Shown here: one piece after another, positions 42,047 to 55,945 of the stretch
Layout of the letters: each line of letters begins with the position of its first letter
Position numbering within the stretch: position 1 is the first letter of the stretch
Source of the DNA: Nannocystis bainbridge
Lineage (GTDB): Bacteria > Myxococcota_A > Polyangia > Nannocystales > Nannocystaceae
DNA length: 64,000 nucleotides
Assembly (NCBI RefSeq): GCF_028368995.1
Contig: NZ_JAQNDL010000003.1
Coordinates: forward strand, 1,426,001-1,490,000
Direction of reading: 5' to 3'
Made by a program: the position numbers and the translations under genes
The notes under the pieces: model-generated
Told to the model about the DNA's origin: nothing
What the model saw: the letters and a program-made list of their open reading frames with translations, nothing else
Databases searched by the model: none

Positions 42047-43633
42047 ATGAGATCGTTCGCCGCGCTCTACGCCGCCCTCGACGAGACCACCCGCACCAGC
42101 GAGAAGGTCGCGGCGATGCGCGCCTACCTGGCCGCCGCGCCGCCCGAGGACGCCGCCTGGGCCGTCTATTTCCTGATCGGTCGCAAGCCGCGGCAGGCCG
42201 TCGGCGCCCGCAAGCTGCGGACGTGGGTCAGCGAGGCCGCCGGCGTGTCCGAGTGGCTGTTCGAGGAGTGTCACGAGGCCGTCGGTGACATCGCCGAGAC
42301 CGCCGCCCTGCTGCTCCCTCCGCCCTCGCGCACCACCGAGCAGCCGCTGCACCGGTGGGTCCACGATCGCCTGCTCCCGCTCGCCGGCAAGGACGAGGCC
42401 GCCCAGCGGGCCGACCTGCGGGCCGCCTGGGACGAGCTCGACCGCAACGAGCGGCTCGTCTTCCACAAGCTGATCACCGGGGCCTTCCGCGTCGGCGTGT
42501 CGCAGCGGCTCGTCATCGCCGCCCTCGCCGAGCTCGGCGAGCTCGCCCCGGCCACCGTCGCCCACCGGCTCATGGGCGACTGGCAGCCCTCCGCCGCCCA
42601 GTTCCGCGGCCTCGTCGCCGCCGAGTCCGACCAGCCGAGCGCCTCGCGGCCCTACCCGTTCCTGCTCGCGCACGCGCTCGAGGGCGAGCCCGCCGAGCTC
42701 GGCCCGCGCGACGCCTGGCAGGCCGAGTGGAAATACGACGGCATCCGGGCCCAGGTCGTCCGCCGCGGCGGCCAGCTGTTCGTGTGGTCGCGCGGCGAGG
42801 AGCTGATCGGCGAGCGCTTCCCCGAGCTCGCCGCCGCCGCCGGTCGCCTGGCCGAAGGGACAGTTTTGGACGGCGAGCTCTTGCCGTGGAAGGACGGCGA
42901 GCTCCTGCCGTTCGCCGAGCTGCAGCGGCGGATCGGCCGCAAGAACCTGTCGCGCACGATCCTCGCCGAGGTCCCCGTCACCTTCCTCGCCTTTGACGCG
43001 CTCGAGGCCGGCGGTCGCGACCTGCGCGAGCGCCCGCTCGCCGAGCGCCGCCCGATCCTCGAGCAATTGCTGGCCCCGCTCGCCGGCGAGGTCCTGCGCG
43101 TGTCGCCGGTCGTCACCGCCGCCACCTGGCAGGAGCTCGCCGCCCTGCGCCAGGACAGCCGCGCCCGCGGCGTCGAGGGCCTGATGCTCAAGCGCCGGGC
43201 CGCGCCCTACGGCGTCGGCCGCGTGCGCGGCGACTGGTGGAAATGGAAGCTCGACCCGCTCGTCGTCGACGCCGTGCTGGTCTACGCCCAGTCGGGCTCC
43301 GGCCGCCGCGCCAGCCTGTTCACCGACTACACCTTCGCCGTGTGGCAGGACGGCGCCCTGGTCCCGTTCTGCAAGGCCTACTCCGGCCTCACCGACGCCG
43401 AGCTGACCGAAGTCGACCGCTTCGTCCGCGCCCACACGCTCGAGCGCTTCGGCCCGGTCCGCAGCGTCACCCCCGAGCTGGTGTTCGAGATCGGCTTCGA
43501 GGGCATCGCCCGCTCGCGCCGCCACAAGTCCGGCGTCGCCGTCCGCTTCCCGCGGATCCTCCGCTGGCGCCGCGACAAGCAGCCCGTCGACGCCGACCAC
43601 ATCGACGCCCTCGAGGCCCTGCTCGGCGCCTGA
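42047..43633 (+). CDS. ATP-dependent DNA ligase of the repair-operon type
   Basis: This encodes 528 residues. N-terminal helical DNA-binding domain (about 1-200), then the nucleotidyltransferase core with adenylation Lys in WKYDGIRAQ (motif I), WSRGEELIGERFPEL (III region), VLDGELL, FLAFDALE, GVEGLMLKRRAAPYG (IV) and WWKWKLDPL (V), and an OB-fold C-terminus with EIGFEGIARSRRHKSGVAVRFPRILRWR. It seals nicks using ATP. It forms a pair with the upstream exonuclease. The palindrome-rich gap between the two (41958-42005) may contain a terminator. Confidence 0.94.
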   Translation: MRSFAALYAALDETTRTSEKVAAMRAYLAAAPPEDAAWAVYFLIGRKPRQAVGARKLRTWVSEAAGVSEWLFEECHEAVGDIAETAALLLPPPSRTTEQPLHRWVHDRLLPLAGKDEAAQRADLRAAWDELDRNERLVFHKLITGAFRVGVSQRLVIAALAELGELAPATVAHRLMGDWQPSAAQFRGLVAAESDQPSASRPYPFLLAHALEGEPAELGPRDAWQAEWKYDGIRAQVVRRGGQLFVWSRGEELIGERFPELAAAAGRLAEGTVLDGELLPWKDGELLPFAELQRRIGRKNLSRTILAEVPVTFLAFDALEAGGRDLRERPLAERRPILEQLLAPLAGEVLRVSPVVTAATWQELAALRQDSRARGVEGLMLKRRAAPYGVGRVRGDWWKWKLDPLVVDAVLVYAQSGSGRRASLFTDYTFAVWQDGALVPFCKAYSGLTDAELTEVDRFVRAHTLERFGPVRSVTPELVFEIGFEGIARSRRHKSGVAVRFPRILRWRRDKQPVDADHIDALEALLGA

Positions 43634-43938
43634 TCCGCCGGTCTCGAATCACAAGAGTGCGTCCAATTGACGCATCCATATGTCGCCGCGGATAGGGTCG
43701 TGAAGATCCGGAATGATCTATCCGCTGCGGAAACCGGATTCCGTCACCGGCATTCTGTCATGATGGACAGAAGGCCGCCCAAACCCGCGCCTTCGCCCGA
43801 TTCACCGCGATCTGGCGCCCCACCGTGCGGCGCTCTGCACATTCCCTGATTGCGGTCCGCGCGGACCCATGCGACGAAGCCCCCCCGCGCTCCGTCGAAT
43901 GGCGTGAGCCGGACTTTTCCGTCAGGAGACATACGAAC
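43634..43938. promoter_or_regulatory. Intergenic region with two inverted repeats upstream of the OmpA-type gene
   Basis: TGCGTC and GACGCA flank CAATT at about 43661-43677. GCGGATAG (43688-43695) is repeated inversely as CTATCCGC (43718-43725) 22 bases away. These are candidate operators or an mRNA hairpin. The ribosome binding site AGGAG (43924-43928) precedes ATG 43939 by ten bases. Confidence 0.45.
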
Positions 43939-44448
43939 ATGAAGCCCGGAATCCTCTCGATCCTCTGCCTCGTGAGCGCCGGCCTCGCGTGCAAGCCCGC
44001 GATCCCCGCCGAGCCCCCGCCCGAGCCCGCCACCGTCGCCGAGGACGAGCCCGCGCCCGCGCCGACCGCCGTCGTCGACCCCTCGGACGTGCACATCGAG
44101 GGCGACCACCTCGTCATCGACCGTCACATCAACTTCGCGTTCGACAAGAGCGAGATCCTCGCCGACTCCTTCGATTTGCTCGACCACGTCGCGCAGCTGC
44201 TGAAGAACCACCCGGAGATCGCCAAGCTCCACATCATCGGCCACACCGACAGCGCCGGCGGCGCCGACCACAATCAAAAGCTCTCCGACGCGCGCGCCAA
44301 GGCCGTCCTGGAGGCCCTGCGCAGCCGCGGCGCGACCCAGACGATGGACGCCGTCGGCAAGGGCGAATCGCAGCACCTGTGCAGCGAGGACACCGAGGAT
44401 TGCCATCAAAAGAACCGCCGCGTCGAGTTCTTGATCGAGGCCGGCTGA
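43939..44448 (+). CDS. OmpA-type peptidoglycan-binding lipoprotein (Pal-like)
   Basis: This encodes 169 residues. Lipobox AGLAC, a Pro/Glu/Ala linker, then the OmpA C-terminal domain: NFAFDKSEILADSFDLLDHVAQLLKNHPEIAKLHIIGHTDSAGGADHNQKLSDARAKAVLEALRSRG and QKNRRVEFLIE. Residues for diaminopimelate binding (TDSxG...N..LS..RA..V and NRRVEF) are present. It anchors the outer membrane to peptidoglycan. It has a CSEDTEDC insertion near the end, a likely disulfide. It is convergent with the LysR gene, with 10 bases between. Confidence 0.93.
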   Translation: MKPGILSILCLVSAGLACKPAIPAEPPPEPATVAEDEPAPAPTAVVDPSDVHIEGDHLVIDRHINFAFDKSEILADSFDLLDHVAQLLKNHPEIAKLHIIGHTDSAGGADHNQKLSDARAKAVLEALRSRGATQTMDAVGKGESQHLCSEDTEDCHQKNRRVEFLIEAG

Positions 44449-44458
44449 GCGCGCCCGG

Positions 44459-45343
44459 TTAATCGAGCGCGTCCTCGGCGACCTCGTCGAGCCAGTCGAC
44501 CACCGCGCGGATCTTCGGCACCTCGGCCAGCGCCTCCGGCACCACGCGCCACAGCGCGCGCTCCATCGGCGGCGCGTCGCGGTCGAGGCGGACCAGCTCC
44601 GGGTGACTCTCGGCCGCGGCCATTGTCATCACCCCGAGCCCGACCCCCGCGCGCACCAGCGCGTACGAGGTCGGCACGCTGCCGGTCGCCGCCGCCACCC
44701 GCCCGTGCGGCACCAGGGCCCGCATCCATCGCATCTCCGCCAGCCGGCTGTCGGGCGGCCCGAGGATCACCAGCTCGGCCTCGGCCGCCGGCGGCAGCGG
44801 GTCGAGCCCGTGGCGCTCGACGTAGCTGCGCAGCCCGTACAGCCCGAGCGACACCTGGGCCAGCCGCCGCACCCGCACCCCCGCCTCGGTCGGCCGCACC
44901 ACCCGCACCGCGACGTCGGCCTGCCCCGCCGCCAGGTCGAGCACCTGCTCGGTGCAGCGCAGGTCGAGCACCAGCTCCGGGTGCCGCTCGCGCAGCAGCG
45001 GCAGCTTCGGCGCCAAAAACGACGAGGCGATGTAGTCGAGCGTCGTCAGCCGCACCGTGCCGACGGCCCGCTCGGACGCGGCCTCGAGGTCGCGGGCGAG
45101 CTCGCGCACCTCGGTGGCCATGCGCCCGGCCGCGTCGACGACCCGCCGCCCCGCCTCGGTCAGCCGCCAGCCCTCGGCGTCGCGCACGAACAGGGCGGCC
45201 CCGACAGCGGCCTCGAGCGCGGAGATCCGGCGACTGATGGTCGTGGGATCGAGCCTCAGCGCCCGCCCGGCCTCGCCGAGCGAGACGTGCCGCGCGAGCG
45301 CGAGGGCGATCCGGAGGTCGCGCCAGTCGAGGAGGTGCTGCAT
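44459..45343 (-). CDS. LysR-family transcriptional regulator
   Basis: This encodes 294 residues from ATG 45343 (MQHLLDWRDL); an earlier ATG would read through the operator region. N-terminal winged helix: RIALALARHVSLGEAGRALRLDPTTISRRISALEAAVGAALFVRDAEGWRLTEAGRRVV. The effector domain follows (LDYIASSFLAPKLPLLRERHPELVLDLRC). It is divergent from the hydrolase gene at 45424 with a palindromic candidate operator between them, the classic LysR arrangement, so it probably controls that gene and itself. Effector unknown. Confidence 0.93.
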   Translation of the reverse strand: MQHLLDWRDLRIALALARHVSLGEAGRALRLDPTTISRRISALEAAVGAALFVRDAEGWRLTEAGRRVVDAAGRMATEVRELARDLEAASERAVGTVRLTTLDYIASSFLAPKLPLLRERHPELVLDLRCTEQVLDLAAGQADVAVRVVRPTEAGVRVRRLAQVSLGLYGLRSYVERHGLDPLPPAAEAELVILGPPDSRLAEMRWMRALVPHGRVAAATGSVPTSYALVRAGVGLGVMTMAAAESHPELVRLDRDAPPMERALWRVVPEALAEVPKIRAVVDWLDEVAEDALD

Positions 45344-45345
45344 GG

Positions 45346-45364
45346 ATGCAGTTCGGGACTGCAT
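45346..45364. promoter_or_regulatory. Candidate LysR operator
   Basis: ATGCAGT (45346-45352) and ACTGCAT (45358-45364) form a perfect inverted repeat with a 5-base spacer, matching the size of LysR boxes. It lies directly before the regulator start and 60 bases before the divergent hydrolase. Confidence 0.65.
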
Positions 45365-45423
45365 GATACTGCGTTGGCGCAGCCGCCGGTAGCCCGTACG
45401 GTTCACGGGCCTCGGAGGTCCCC

Positions 45424-46338
45424 ATGCCGTCGGAAGACATCACCCTCAAAGCGCTCGACGGGCGCCCGCTCGCCGCCACCCTCCACGCCCCGCGCGAGGC
45501 CCCGCAGGCGGTTTTGGTCGTGCTCGGCGCCCTCGGCGTCCCGCGCCGCTACTACGCCGCCCTGGCCGCCTGGCTGGCCGAGCGCGAGGTCGCGGTCCTG
45601 ACCCTCGACTACCGCGGCGTCGGCGGCTCGCGCTCGGTCCCGCTGCGCCAGGACCCGGCGGTGCTGCTCGACTGGGCCCGCCTCGACGCCGCCGCCGCGA
45701 TCGACCTCGCGCGCGAGCGCTTCCCCGGGCTGCCGGTCTGGGGCCTCGGCCACAGCTTCGGCGGCCAGGCGTTCGGCCTCACGGCCCGCGCGCTCGACCT
45801 GGCCGGCATCTTCGTGGTCGCCGCCGGCTCGGGCGACATGTCGCTGTATCCGAGCGGCCAGCGCCAGAGCTTCAAGGTCCGCCTCGGCCTCGCCACCAAC
45901 GTCATCGCCGCCCTGTTCGGCTACGTGCCCGGCCGCCTCGGCCTCGGCGAGGACCTGCCCGCCGGCGTCGTCCGCCAGTGGGCCCGCTGGTGCGAAACCC
46001 CCGATTACGCCCGCGGCGCCCTCGGCACCGAGTCGACCTTCTATCACCGCATCGCCGCGCCGATGTGGTTCTACGAATTCACCGACGACAGCTACGCCCC
46101 CGCCCGCGCCGCCGCGGCCCTGCGTGGCTGGTACAGCCGCGCGGACTCCCACCATCGCGCGATCTCCCCCGCCGACCTCGGCCTGCGCCGCGTCGGCCAC
46201 TTCGGCCCGTTCCGCCCCGGCCCGCCCGAGCGCCTGTGGGACGAATGGCTCGGCGTGATCACCGGCGAGGCCCGCCCGGTGCTGTCGACCGACGATTACA
46301 AGGACTCCGCGGCAGCCCGCGCGACCCCGAACGCGTGA
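45424..46338 (+). CDS. Alpha/beta hydrolase
   Basis: This encodes 304 residues. Serine hydrolase fold: oxyanion strand VLVVLGALGVPRRYYAALAAWLAEREVAVLTLDYRGVGGS, nucleophile elbow GLGHSFGGQ (Ser), later acidic candidate EFTDDSYAP and His in VGHFGPFRPG. The pattern resembles COG4757-type predicted hydrolases. Likely regulated by the divergent LysR protein. Substrate unknown. A cluster of palindromic repeats follows. Confidence 0.87.
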   Translation: MPSEDITLKALDGRPLAATLHAPREAPQAVLVVLGALGVPRRYYAALAAWLAEREVAVLTLDYRGVGGSRSVPLRQDPAVLLDWARLDAAAAIDLARERFPGLPVWGLGHSFGGQAFGLTARALDLAGIFVVAAGSGDMSLYPSGQRQSFKVRLGLATNVIAALFGYVPGRLGLGEDLPAGVVRQWARWCETPDYARGALGTESTFYHRIAAPMWFYEFTDDSYAPARAAAALRGWYSRADSHHRAISPADLGLRRVGHFGPFRPGPPERLWDEWLGVITGEARPVLSTDDYKDSAAARATPNA

Positions 46339-46734
46339 TCGCCAGCGGTCCCTCGGGACATGTCCGTTCGCGCATGTCCTGAAGACCCTCGAGAGACGGA
46401 CCGCCACCGCATCGATCCGCCTCGGGACATGTCCGTTCGCGCATGTCCTGAAGACCCTCGAGAGACGGACCGCCGCGTCGTTTCACATGTCCCGAAGGAC
46501 ATCGACTTCGCCGCCGATCTCCGCGTGACCCGGCCGCTTTCCTCGCGCACCGCGATCACGACATGTCCTTCGAGACATCCCGCTGCCGCCCGTCGCCGCG
46601 CGTGAGCCGGTGCGGGGCCGCGGGGCCGCGGCCCGCCCTGGCCCGTCCAGCCGCGAATCAGGCCCCTGCGGCCCGCCCATGCGGACGCCCGCGCCCTCGC
46701 GGCCGCCTCGCAACTCGACTACGATGGCCGGGCG
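46339..46734. other. Intergenic, palindrome-rich, no gene
   Basis: Besides the 55-base direct repeat it contains ACATGTCCCGAAGGACAT (46485-46502) and ACATGTCCTTCGAGACAT (46560-46577), both hairpin-forming. The remainder to 46734 is GC-rich without a visible gene. Confidence 0.6.
46351..46474. repeat. Two identical 55-base repeats carrying palindromes
   Basis: 46351-46405 and 46420-46474 are identical over 55 bases, a 69-base period. Each holds CGGGACATGTCCG, GCATGTCCTGAAG and CTCGAGAG. The exact identity implies a recent duplication or gene conversion. Confidence 0.9.
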
Positions 46735-47325
46735 ATGGACACCCACCGCTTGCGCAACCTGACCTTCCTGATGTCGCTCGGCGGCCTCTCGGCCGCGTGC
46801 TTCAGCGACAACGGCCCGCACGAGGGCGCCAGCGGGCCGGGTGACACCACCGGCGGCACCACCAGCGACCCCGGCACCACCGGCGACCCCGGCACCACCG
46901 GCGACCCCGACACCACCACCACGACCTCCGGCGCCGACGAGACCACCGGCACCACCGCGCCCGCGACCGCCACCACCGGGCCCGACACCACCACCGACGC
47001 CGCCACCACCGACCTCGAGACCACCTCGACCACGGATCCCGGGCCCGACACCGTCGTGTGCATGCAATACGTCGCCACGTACATCGGCTGCTACCCGCGG
47101 CTGGTCCAGTACCTCGACGCGATGGTCACGGACTGCGAGATGGTCATCACCCAGGGCCACGAGATCGACGGCCCCATGTGCAGCGACACGTACGCGGAGC
47201 TCTACGCCTGCCTGGGGGCGCTCGACTGCCAGCAGCTCGCGTTCGAGTTCGAACACTCGTTCCACTGCGCGATCCAGCGCGAGCTGATCGACCAGTTCTG
47301 CCCGGAGACCGGCAAGGACTTCTGA
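46735..47325 (+). CDS. Thr/Asp/Gly-rich lipoprotein
   Basis: This encodes 196 residues. Signal peptide with lipobox LSAAC. Residues about 25-105 are a low-complexity Thr/Asp/Gly/Pro linker (TTGDPGTTGDPDTTTTT). The C-terminal 90 residues form a cysteine-rich helical domain: VVCMQYVATYIGCYPRL, VTDCEMV, MCSDTYAELYACLGALDCQQL, HCAIQ and FCPETG, with eight or more Cys likely in disulfides. Typical of Nannocystales surface proteins. Ten bases before the sulfotransferase gene. Confidence 0.82.
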   Translation: MDTHRLRNLTFLMSLGGLSAACFSDNGPHEGASGPGDTTGGTTSDPGTTGDPGTTGDPDTTTTTSGADETTGTTAPATATTGPDTTTDAATTDLETTSTTDPGPDTVVCMQYVATYIGCYPRLVQYLDAMVTDCEMVITQGHEIDGPMCSDTYAELYACLGALDCQQLAFEFEHSFHCAIQRELIDQFCPETGKDF

Positions 47326-47335
47326 GGCGCCACCC

Positions 47336-48181
47336 ATGCTGTTCGTCTCCGGCACCAAGCGCAGCGGCACCTCGATGTGGATGCAGGTCCTGCGGGCCGC
47401 CGGCTTCCCGGTGCTCGGCGAGGCCTTTCCGCGCGGCTTCACCGAGGCGCTCCACCAGGCCAACCCGGCCGGCTTCTTCGAGTCGATCCTCCGCCACGGG
47501 GTCTACTTCCGCACCAACCCCCACCCGGTCACCGGCGAGTACTTCCTGCCCGAGCAGGTCGAGGGCTACGTCGTCAAGGTGTTCGTGCCCGGCGTCATCC
47601 GCAGCGAGCGCGCCTACATCAGCCATCTCGTCGCCAACGTCCGCGAGTGGCGCGAGTACGAGGCCTCGGTCCTGCGCCTCTACCAGCTCGAGCGCGACGG
47701 CATGGCCGCGGCCGGCCAACCTGTCCCCGAGGACAGCGTCTACTTCCCGCCGGCCTACGAGTGGTGGATGGAGAACTTCGCCCTGGTCCGCGACATCAGC
47801 CTGCGCCGCTACCCGGCCCGCCTGATGACCTACGACCAGGTCCTCGACGACCCGGTCGGCACCCTCACCGGCGTGCTCGCCTGGCTCGGCCGCGGCGACC
47901 TGGCCGCGGCCCTGCCGACCATCCAGCCGGCCTATCGCACCCAGACCCGCCCGAGCTCCGACAGCGTCCCGCCCGCGCTGGCCCGCGTGTTCGACGACCT
48001 CTACGCCGGCGTCGCCGCCCAAAAACCATTCCCCGAGTCGCTGCTGCGCGACCTCAACGCGACCAACCGCGCGCTGCTGCCCGAGCTGACGGAGATCCAG
48101 CACCGCGTAGCCGTGGCCCAGTCGCGCTCGCCAAAAGGCCCGGCGCCGACCCGCCCCGCCGGCCTGCCCGACCTCGATTGA
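47336..48181 (+). CDS. Sulfotransferase-family protein
   Basis: This encodes 281 residues. The N-terminal P-loop VSGTKRSGTSMWMQVLRAAG binds the phosphosulfate part of PAPS. EAFPRGF, FFES and the later RYPARLMTYDQVLDDPVGTLTGVLAWLG fit bacterial sulfotransferase/Stf0-like enzymes. Target unknown. The segment QPVPEDSV is encoded by a palindrome (47721-47736: CTGTCC-CCGA-GGACAG). It is possibly cotranscribed with the upstream lipoprotein. Confidence 0.83.
   Translation: MLFVSGTKRSGTSMWMQVLRAAGFPVLGEAFPRGFTEALHQANPAGFFESILRHGVYFRTNPHPVTGEYFLPEQVEGYVVKVFVPGVIRSERAYISHLVANVREWREYEASVLRLYQLERDGMAAAGQPVPEDSVYFPPAYEWWMENFALVRDISLRRYPARLMTYDQVLDDPVGTLTGVLAWLGRGDLAAALPTIQPAYRTQTRPSSDSVPPALARVFDDLYAGVAAQKPFPESLLRDLNATNRALLPELTEIQHRVAVAQSRSPKGPAPTRPAGLPDLD
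47721..47736 (+). repeat. Palindrome inside the sulfotransferase gene
   Basis: CTGTCC (47721-47726), CCGA, GGACAG (47731-47736). Read as PVPEDS, a different reading phase from the LSFGT type elsewhere. Confidence 0.8.
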
Positions 48182-48190
48182 TACATGGCC

Positions 48191-48250
48191 GATCCGACAT
48201 GTCCATTTCGACATGTCGTCTTGACCATGCCCTTGAGGACATGTCCGTTC
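48191..48250. repeat. GGACATGTCC-family cluster after the sulfotransferase gene
   Basis: CGACATGTCC, CGACATGTCG, GACCATGCCC and GGACATGTCC within 60 bases, able to form nested hairpins. It lies in the 188-base gap before exonuclease III. Confidence 0.75.
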
Positions 48251-48369
48251 CGCCACCTCGGCGACGCCCTCCGCCCGCGCGCCGGTGATGCTCGCCTTCG
48301 CGCATGTCTGCGCGCGGTCGAGGCCGGTTGCGGCCGCGCGCGACGGCGGTCAAGCTCGGTCCACCCTCG

Positions 48370-49176
48370 ATGTCCGCGCTGAAGCTCGCCACCTACAACA
48401 TCAACGGCATCCGCTCGCGCCTGCCGATCTTGCTGCAATGGCTGGCCAAAGAGCAGCCGGACATCGTGTGCCTGCAGGAGCTCAAGGCGGTCGACGCCGA
48501 CTTCCCGGTCGCCGAGCTGCGCAAGGCCGGCTACGGCGCCCTGTGGCACGGCCAGCGCTCGTGGAACGGCGTGGCGATCCTGGCGCGCGACGGCATGCCG
48601 CTCGAGAGCCGCCGCGGCCTGCCCGGCGACCCCGACGACACCCAGAGCCGCTACCTCGAGGCCGCCGTGCACGGCGTGCTCGTCGGCTGCCTCTACCTGC
48701 CCAACGGCAACCCGCAGCCGGGCCCCAAGTTCGACTACAAGCTGGCCTGGTTCGACCGCCTGATCGCCCACGCCGCCACCCTCTGCAACGCCGGCATCCC
48801 CGCCGTGCTCGCCGGGGACTTCAACGTCGTGCCGACCGACGCCGACATCTACAACCCCAAGTCGTGGCGCAAGGACGCCCTGCTGCAGCCCGAGAGCCGG
48901 GCCCGCTACGACCGCCTGCTGGCGCAGGGCTGGCTCGACAGCCTGCGCCACCTCCACCCCGACCAGCCGATGTACACGTTCTGGGACTACTTCCGCCAGC
49001 ACTGGCAGCGCGACGCCGGCCTCCGCATCGACCACCTGCTCCTCAACGCCGAGCTCGCCCCGCGCCTCCAGACCGCCGGCGTCGACCGCTGGGTCCGCGA
49101 CCTCGAGAGCACCAGCGACCACGCGCCGACGTGGATCACCTTCACCGGCTACGCGGTGCCCGCCGACGACGACTGA
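48370..49176 (+). CDS. xthA: Exonuclease III (AP endonuclease)
   Basis: This encodes 268 residues from ATG 48370 (MSALKLATYNINGIRSRL). Motifs: ATYNINGIR, CLQELKA (Glu metal ligand), HGQRSWNGVAILAR, YLPNGNP, AGDFNVVPTDADIYNP, YTFWDYF, GLRIDHLLLN and STSDHAPTW. It repairs abasic sites and degrades double-stranded DNA from 3' ends. Monocistronic by spacing. Confidence 0.95.
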   Translation: MSALKLATYNINGIRSRLPILLQWLAKEQPDIVCLQELKAVDADFPVAELRKAGYGALWHGQRSWNGVAILARDGMPLESRRGLPGDPDDTQSRYLEAAVHGVLVGCLYLPNGNPQPGPKFDYKLAWFDRLIAHAATLCNAGIPAVLAGDFNVVPTDADIYNPKSWRKDALLQPESRARYDRLLAQGWLDSLRHLHPDQPMYTFWDYFRQHWQRDAGLRIDHLLLNAELAPRLQTAGVDRWVRDLESTSDHAPTWITFTGYAVPADDD

Positions 49177-49255
49177 GCGGCCGCCCGCGAGGCGCTCCGC
49201 CACGTCCGTCAGCGACGCGCGCGCTCCGGCGCGGAGCGGCTTCACGTGTACGAGA

Positions 49256-49312
49256 GAACATGTCGTATTCGACATGACCTCAGGGACATGTCCTCATGGC
49301 CATATCCCTGAA
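49256..49312. repeat. GGACATGTCC-family hairpins between convergent genes
   Basis: CATGTCG-TATT-CGACATG and CAGGGA...TCCCTG with internal CATGTCCTCATG. It sits between xthA and the convergent lipoprotein gene and could act as a terminator. Confidence 0.7.
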
Positions 49313-49358
49313 GTCACCCGCCGGATTCGCCGCCGCGGCCGGCGGCGCCCGCGTCACC

Positions 49359-49739
49359 TCAGGGGACCACAGGAGGAGGCGGGGGGTTCGACGGGGGCGG
49401 CTGCGCCGCGTCGCTCCGGGCGATGTTGGCGATCCAGCCCTGGGCCGTGCGGATATAGACGACGCGCTGCTCGCAGCCCGAAACGCCGACCTGGGTGGCC
49501 CAATCATCGAAGAACATGCCGTTGCCGCCGACGGCGAGGACGGTGAGCGCGAGCTTCTCGGCGGGGCAGTTGAGGTCGAAGCTGGCTCGCTGGGCGATGG
49601 CTTGCCGGTCCTGTAACCACGGGTCAGGGTTGAGGGTAAAGCCGTCGACAGCCATGGTCGGGTCGGGGCTGTGGCGACAACCACCGAGGAGGGCGAGCGC
49701 CAGCGGGACGAAAAGGAGCGGACGAGGTAGGTGCATCAT
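49359..49739 (-). CDS. Small lipoprotein, unknown
   Basis: This encodes 126 residues from ATG 49739 (MMHLPRPLLFVPLALALLGGC), lipobox LLGGC. Mature part: DPTMAVDGFTLNPDPWLQDRQAIAQRASFDLNCPAEKLALTVLAVGGNGMFFDDWATQVGVSGCEQRVVYIRTAQGW, then a Pro tail. The DLNCPxxKL...GCxxRxxYI pattern is repeatedly seen in small myxobacterial lipoproteins. Its two cysteines probably pair. It is separated by 270 bases from the large kinase gene, with only one AAGACATGTCTT palindrome near 49926 between them. Confidence 0.8.
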   Translation of the reverse strand: MMHLPRPLLFVPLALALLGGCRHSPDPTMAVDGFTLNPDPWLQDRQAIAQRASFDLNCPAEKLALTVLAVGGNGMFFDDWATQVGVSGCEQRVVYIRTAQGWIANIARSDAAQPPPSNPPPPPVVP

Positions 49740-50008
49740 TGTCTCCGAGAGCAGCGGTCTGACGAGAAGGGACACCCGCGGACGTTCACGGCCGCGAAGG
49801 CCGACCCCGAAGATGTCCGATGAGGCAGCTTGGATTCTGGCACCCGGCCTCGCTCGCCGACCCTGCGCAAGGAATGATGAAGCTCACGCGTCGCGCGGCT
49901 GGGAGCCGAAATCGGATGCTGTGAAAGACATGTCTTGGCGGGTAGGAGGCGCTCGCCGGGACAACGAGCGCCGAGGGACACCGACGACCCAACCCCGCGG
50001 CAGCCGCG

Positions 50009-54094
<4,086 letters not shown>

Positions 54095-54373
54095 TCTTCT
54101 CGAGTGGGCTCGCCGTGTGCGCGGCAGGTGAACCCGTCCCCTTAGCACGCAGGGCTCACCTGGCGCAATCGAGGGACCCGCCCACGATCGAGAGTAGCCC
54201 GAGGAACAGCGTCCTTCACCTCGGCGGACCGCCCGCGCGCAAAGTCAGCGGTAGGTCCTCGGAGCGCACCCTCCGGGCCGCCATCAACCCGGGTCGACCG
54301 TATCGCGCCGCGCATCGCCGCTGCTCCTCAGGCCGCTCGGTTCACCCAGCGGAGGCGGCCGCTCGCCCGGGCC
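54095..54373. other. Intergenic, nothing recognised
   Basis: About 280 bases between two minus-strand genes. No clear gene, palindrome cluster or terminator is visible. It should contain the promoter for the kinase fusion near 54100-54150. Confidence 0.4.
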
Positions 54374-55834
<1,461 letters not shown>

Positions 55835-55838
55835 GGTC

Positions 55839-55867
55839 CGGTCATTGTGACCGAACGCGAGCGGTCA
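55839..55867. promoter_or_regulatory. Candidate enhancer site for the sigma-54 activator
   Basis: CGGTCA (55839-55844), TGACCG (55848-55853) and CGGTCA (55862-55867) form two overlapping inverted repeats, about 65 bases upstream of the -24 element. This fits an upstream activating sequence of a Fis-type regulator. Confidence 0.65.
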
Positions 55868-55918
55868 AACCGACCGAAGTCCTGCGCGCCCCCCGGGCAA
55901 GTCGTTGAAATCAGTGCC

Positions 55919-55932
55919 GGCACGCGACCTGC
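55919..55932 (+). promoter_or_regulatory. Sigma-54 promoter (-24/-12) of the P450 gene
   Basis: CCGGCACG with GG at 55919-55920 and CTGC with GC at 55931-55932 give the exact GG-N10-GC spacing and a GGCACG match to the consensus. It lies only 13 bases before ATG 55946, so the transcript would be nearly leaderless. Confidence 0.75.
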
Positions 55933-55945
55933 GAAGGGGCGGCGC

